A DNA stretch of 17,103 bases from Actinomycetota bacterium (lineage in GTDB: Bacteria > Actinomycetota > Actinomycetes > Nanopelagicales > Nanopelagicaceae), in contig CANHFN010000009.1 in NCBI GenBank assembly GCA_947459935.1, positions 1 to 17,103 of the forward strand, given 5' to 3'. The notes beneath the pieces are model-generated. The model ran no database searches, was not told where the DNA came from, and was given only the letters and a program-made list of their open reading frames with translations. The position numbers and the translations under genes are program-made. This document shows, one piece after another, positions 14,514 to 17,103 of the stretch. Positions within the stretch are counted from its first letter, which is position 1. Every line of letters begins with the position of its first letter.

Positions 14514-15005
14514 TTATGAAGTGAGTTTAAACTCGCAGTTTTCACGGGTTTCATCCCGCTCAAAGTGTTTATCTTGATCTATTTGCCATTGACGCATTTG
14601 CACTTCGATCTGTGCTCCATCTCGATTCAATACACGTTGTAAACCGACCTCGGGTTCAATATCAAACCAATAGGTAGTTGCTCCAGACTCACGAACAATC
14701 TGCTGAGCAGCCCCAACCCCTTCAATAATCAAATAATCAGTGGGTGCAACAATTTCTTCGGTATCAAATTGCATGGTGTGCCAGTTGAACTTTTTAATGA
14801 AAAATTCTCTTCCGGCAAGGTGGGCGGTGGTGATTCGATCTAAGATCTCTGAAAGAGCATTACTTAAAGCATTCTCCCAACCGTTATAGAGGTCATCCAT
14901 GTGAATAACCTTTACCGTGCCCTTCAAGGACAATTCCGCCTCTAGCTTTGCGGCAAAAGTAGTTTTACCCGCACCAGCTGGACCATCAATTGCTAAGAGA
15001 GTCAT
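14514..15005 (-). CDS. Small P-loop kinase, uridine kinase-like; candidate vitamin kinase
   Basis: This 163-residue protein belongs to the uridine kinase/nicotinamide riboside kinase-like group of P-loop enzymes. It has a Walker A motif GPAGAGKT (8-15), a substrate-side pair Asp37-Asp38 in VIHMDDLYNGWE, a Walker B-like LIIEGVGA (92-99) and a lid segment with Arg128-Asp129. It is shorter than true uridine kinases (about 200-210 residues), so a nucleoside need not be the substrate. The first 20 bases overlap the end of the transporter gene, and no other promoter is visible. It is therefore co-expressed under the TPP riboswitch. That context suggests phosphorylation of thiamine or a precursor after import. 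The kinase fold is well supported; the substrate is inference. Confidence 0.8.
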   Translation of the reverse strand: MTLLAIDGPAGAGKTTFAAKLEAELSLKGTVKVIHMDDLYNGWENALSNALSEILDRITTAHLAGREFFIKKFNWHTMQFDTEEIVAPTDYLIIEGVGAAQQIVRESGATTYWFDIEPEVGLQRVLNRDGAQIEVQMRQWQIDQDKHFERDETRENCEFKLTS

Positions 15006-15561
15006 GCCAACGCTTCAAGCCGATTACGGCAACAACAGTGAATACGGCATACAAAAGAGCGGTGAACCAATACTCAAAAATCAAGAATTGGGTCGTTGCG
15101 GTTACATTCACAATTATCCAAATAATCCACGCTTCAAACTTTTCATAAATCATCAGCACTTGCGCGGTTAAACTTGCCACAAGTATGAATGCATCTGTCC
15201 AGGTTGCCGTAGCTCCAATATTTGATAAAAGCGGCGAAAGAATTGAAACGCTTACAATAGTTCCGATCGCAATGTATTGACGATTTCGAACTGACAGAGT
15301 TCCTGGAACGGCACCTGTTGGGGCCCATCCGAACCAACCAAATACTGCTGCCACAACAAATGCGATCTGTAGCAGTGAGCTAGCAAAGAATTCTGCTTGA
15401 TAGTAGAAAATTCCATAAAGAGCACTACTTAAAGCCCACCAAGGCCAGGTAATGCGTTTTCCCGTTGTTCCAAGCCACACACCAACAAATGAAATGATTG
15501 CTGCGATGAATTCCAAAAGGGAGACGTCATAGCCCCAAGCAGTAAATAAAGTGGTTGACAC
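14986..15561 (-). CDS. pnuT: PnuC-family transporter, predicted thiamine importer (PnuT-like)
   Basis: This 191-residue membrane protein has about seven hydrophobic segments and belongs to the PnuC family, whose members move vitamins by facilitated diffusion (nicotinamide riboside for PnuC, riboflavin for RibM, thiamine for PnuT). Typical elements are LEFIAAIISFVGVWLG, WWALSSALYGIFYY and the conserved C-terminal stretch KFEAWIIWIIVNV (141-153). The family itself does not name the cargo, but the TPP riboswitch directly upstream points to thiamine. It starts with GTG, with AAAGGAA six bases before it. PnuC-type import is usually made one-way by phosphorylating the vitamin inside the cell, and the next gene, overlapping by 20 bases, is a small kinase. 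Confidence 0.88.
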   Translation of the reverse strand: MSTTLFTAWGYDVSLLEFIAAIISFVGVWLGTTGKRITWPWWALSSALYGIFYYQAEFFASSLLQIAFVVAAVFGWFGWAPTGAVPGTLSVRNRQYIAIGTIVSVSILSPLLSNIGATATWTDAFILVASLTAQVLMIYEKFEAWIIWIIVNVTATTQFLIFEYWFTALLYAVFTVVAVIGLKRWHDSLSN

Positions 15562-15567
15562 AATGTA

Positions 15568-15652
15568 TTCCTTTCCGCGTCCGCATTATCGGACGGGTCA
15601 ATCGGTCGGTCTGAATTTCAAACCCTCTCAGCCTTTACGGCTCCCGTGGTCG
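15568..15652 (-). promoter_or_regulatory. TPP riboswitch (THI box)
   Basis: The minus strand carries the thiamine pyrophosphate aptamer. Its landmarks are CACGGGAGCC (15648-15639), GGCTGAGAGG (15633-15624), ACCGATTGACCC (15606-15595), and the loop GATAATGC (15590-15583) closed by the stem CGTCC/GGACG (15595-15591 with 15582-15578). GCGGAAAGGAA (15578-15568) follows. CGGG near the start can pair with CCCG at 15598-15595, as expected for helix P2. The 3' end contains the AAAGGAA ribosome-binding site of the transporter gene, and no terminator hairpin follows. TPP probably blocks translation initiation. It occupies nearly all of the space after crtB. Confidence 0.94.
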
Positions 15653-15654
15653 AT

Positions 15655-15660
15655 ACTCTA
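15655..15660 (-). promoter_or_regulatory. Possible riboswitch/pnuT promoter (-10) overlapping the crtB stop
   Basis: TAGAGT on the minus strand begins with the crtB stop TAG. A start 6-7 bases later would begin right at the 5' edge of the TPP aptamer. No good -35 is visible, and read-through from crtB would also make this RNA. Confidence 0.35.
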
Positions 15661-16560
15661 GCGTGAAATGAACTGGCGCTTAATGAAAGCCCCGCCAGCA
15701 ACACGAATACGGCGAGCCTTAGAAGTCTTTGCTCGCTGATTGAAAATGTCGTAACCAATCTTTTCTACCTCATCCACAATCCCGCAATACAAAGTACTTG
15801 CCGCTTCTATACATGGACGACTTGTTGCCTCCAACATTGCTATGCCAGGAGCAGCTTCGGCCTGTAACTGTCGGACCCGAGCAATCTGAAACTTCAAGGC
15901 CTCAATGATTTCAGGTGTTAACACCCGCTCTTCAAGCATTTCGCGGGTAACGCCAAAATGGGCTAACTCTTTTATCGGCAGGTATACGCGACCACGATCT
16001 AAATCTTCGTCAACATCTCTAATGAAGTTAGCTAATTGAAATGCAATCCCTAGTTTTTCAGCAGCGCCAAATGCATCCTTATGTAATGGCCCAAGGATTG
16101 GCACCATCTCAAGTCCAATAACTGCTGCAGAGCCATAGACATACTCCAATAAATCTTCATATGTTTCATATTCCTGGACTGTTAAGTCCATTGTCATTGA
16201 ATGTAAGAATGCTTCAAAGTGTTCATGCGGGATATCGAAGCGCTTAACTGTGTCGATCAAGGCACGACCGACATGATCTTGGCTAGTGCCCCTTTTGAGA
16301 TCAGCCAAAACTGTATTGCCCCAAGTACTTAATGCTTCTGCTTTTTCTTCAACACTTAATTCAGATGCCAAATCATCAACGATCTCATCTGCATAGCGTG
16401 CAAAACCATACAGCGCATGAACAAAGGGACGTTTTGCCTTTGGCAGCAAAAGAGTGGCTAGGAAATAGGTCTTGCCATGTAGGGCGTTTAACCGCTTGCA
16501 CTCTTCATAAGATGCACGCAGATCAGGATCTGTGATTCCTGCAGCGGTTAACTCATCCAT
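15658..16560 (-). CDS. crtB: Phytoene synthase
   Basis: CrtB joins two geranylgeranyl diphosphate molecules to make phytoene, the first C40 carotenoid. The 300-residue protein has both aspartate-rich motifs: YADEIVDD (56-63, Asp58 and Asp62) and FIRDVDEDLDRGRVYLP (179-195, Asp182 and Asp186). It also has the family start SYEECKRLNALHGKTYFLAT and the stretch YVYGSAAVIGLEMVPILG. The length is normal. The ATG follows the crtI stop directly (TAAATG), so the two genes are translationally coupled. The carotenoid could serve for light protection or as a retinal precursor for a rhodopsin; the window does not show which. Confidence 0.96.
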   Translation of the reverse strand: MDELTAAGITDPDLRASYEECKRLNALHGKTYFLATLLLPKAKRPFVHALYGFARYADEIVDDLASELSVEEKAEALSTWGNTVLADLKRGTSQDHVGRALIDTVKRFDIPHEHFEAFLHSMTMDLTVQEYETYEDLLEYVYGSAAVIGLEMVPILGPLHKDAFGAAEKLGIAFQLANFIRDVDEDLDRGRVYLPIKELAHFGVTREMLEERVLTPEIIEALKFQIARVRQLQAEAAPGIAMLEATSRPCIEAASTLYCGIVDEVEKIGYDIFNQRAKTSKARRIRVAGGAFIKRQFISR

Positions 16561-17103
16561 TTACTTAACCGGACCCACAATGCGCTCTGCGGCAAGACGA
16601 CCTGAAATCAAAACCATTGGAACACCAACACCAGGTTGTGTTCCTGATCCAGCAAAGACAACATTTTCAATTCCAGCTGCCATGTTGCGTGGTCTAAATG
16701 GACCTGTTTGGAAGAAGGTGTGCGCGCTAGCAAATGGTGCACCTTGCTCCATTCCTTGATTTTTCCAATCAAGCGGAGTTGTAACAACTTCGGTTTCAAT
16801 AGCATCGCCAAAACCGGTGTAACCACGTTGTTCGAGAGTTTCGACCATGTGATCGCGGTATGGCTTGCTTTGCTTGGTCCAATCAATATCTGCAGTGAGG
16901 TTAGGAGTAGGAAAGAGAACGTAGTACGAAGTCTTTCCAGCAGGAGCTAAGGATGGGTCATCTAGTGAAGGAATTGTTACCAACACACTTGGATCACTCA
17001 TCAGCTGCTTCTTCTTAATGAGCTCATCAAAGACGCCATCCCAAGATTCTCCGAAGTGAATGTTGTGGTGGGCTGCAAAGTCATACTTTTTAGAAGATCC
17101 CAC
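16561..17103 (-). CDS. crtI: Phytoene desaturase, C-terminal part
   Basis: This open frame runs off the right edge; 180 codons of the 3' end are visible. It is the C-terminal part of a CrtI-type carotenoid desaturase, an FAD enzyme that converts phytoene towards lycopene. The evidence is the closing FAD-binding motif GTQPGVGVPMVLISGRLAAE, preceded by PRNMAAGIENVVFAG, together with SYYVLFPTPNL and AHTFFQTGPFRPRN. The GTG at 17103 is at the edge and need not be the start; CrtI proteins are about 500 residues, so roughly two thirds is missing. It is upstream of crtB with no gap. Confidence 0.94.
   Translation of the reverse strand: MGSSKKYDFAAHHNIHFGESWDGVFDELIKKKQLMSDPSVLVTIPSLDDPSLAPAGKTSYYVLFPTPNLTADIDWTKQSKPYRDHMVETLEQRGYTGFGDAIETEVVTTPLDWKNQGMEQGAPFASAHTFFQTGPFRPRNMAAGIENVVFAGSGTQPGVGVPMVLISGRLAAERIVGPVK

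Noticed and set aside
14986-15561. Nicotinamide riboside (PnuC) or riboflavin (RibM) import as the function
   Set aside because: Family membership allows these, but the upstream aptamer matches the THI box and not an FMN or NAD riboswitch.
16608-16886. 92-codon minus-strand frame inside crtI, and similar long antisense frames such as 8746-9048, 1998-2285 and 12482-12823
   Set aside because: All lie within strong, conserved genes in another frame, have no recognisable protein features and no start signals of their own.
1-17103. CRISPR arrays, insertion sequences, prophage genes, tRNA or rRNA genes
   Set aside because: No spaced direct repeats, transposase or integrase motifs, terminal inverted repeats or tRNA cloverleaf were seen on reading both strands. 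The gene content is core metabolic and informational.

Overview
The window is a gene-dense, moderately AT-rich bacterial chromosome segment with no gap between genes longer than about 150 bases. Several features point to an actinobacterium: a divergent glgC and GlgM-type glycogen synthase pair, a class II DAHP synthase, a PASTA-domain Ser/Thr kinase near aroF, an actinobacterial-type PfkA, TANNNT promoters set for leaderless transcripts, and the order rplS-lepB-rnhB-dprA. The low GC, the tight packing and the missing genes (no yraN or comM between rnhB and dprA) suggest a streamlined lineage such as the freshwater acI/Nanopelagicales group. That placement is inference from gene content, not a database result.

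Layout. Bases 1-3470 (+ strand) hold a housekeeping run: the 3' end of rplS (ribosomal protein L19 with a long acidic tail), lepB, rnhB, dprA and era. Bases 3467-5485 (- strand) hold a GlgM/GlgA-type glycogen synthase followed directly by an EamA transporter gene. Across a 50-base divergent promoter region lies glgC (+), then pfkA with a structured leader, aroF (class II DAHP synthase) and an Ogt-type methyltransferase. Bases 9785-14458 (- strand) form an apparent operon, read right to left: PASTA kinase, nfo (endonuclease IV), a second EamA transporter and ltaE (threonine aldolase). Bases 14514-17103 (- strand), again right to left, hold crtI (partial), crtB, a TPP riboswitch, a PnuC-family transporter and a small P-loop kinase.

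The most interesting system is the last one. The 96-base space between crtB and the PnuC-family gene is filled by a clear thiamine pyrophosphate (THI-box) riboswitch. The transporter is therefore better read as a PnuT-like thiamine importer than as a nicotinamide riboside importer. The overlapping P-loop kinase gene becomes a candidate for an unrecognised vitamin-trapping kinase.

A second theme is energy and carbon storage. GlgC makes ADP-glucose and releases pyrophosphate. The adjacent phosphofructokinase carries Asp104 and Lys124, the residue pair typical of pyrophosphate-dependent enzymes. A third theme is promoter economy: five gene starts lie exactly six bases after a TANNNT hexamer, and at two of them the upstream gene's stop codon supplies the first bases of that hexamer.
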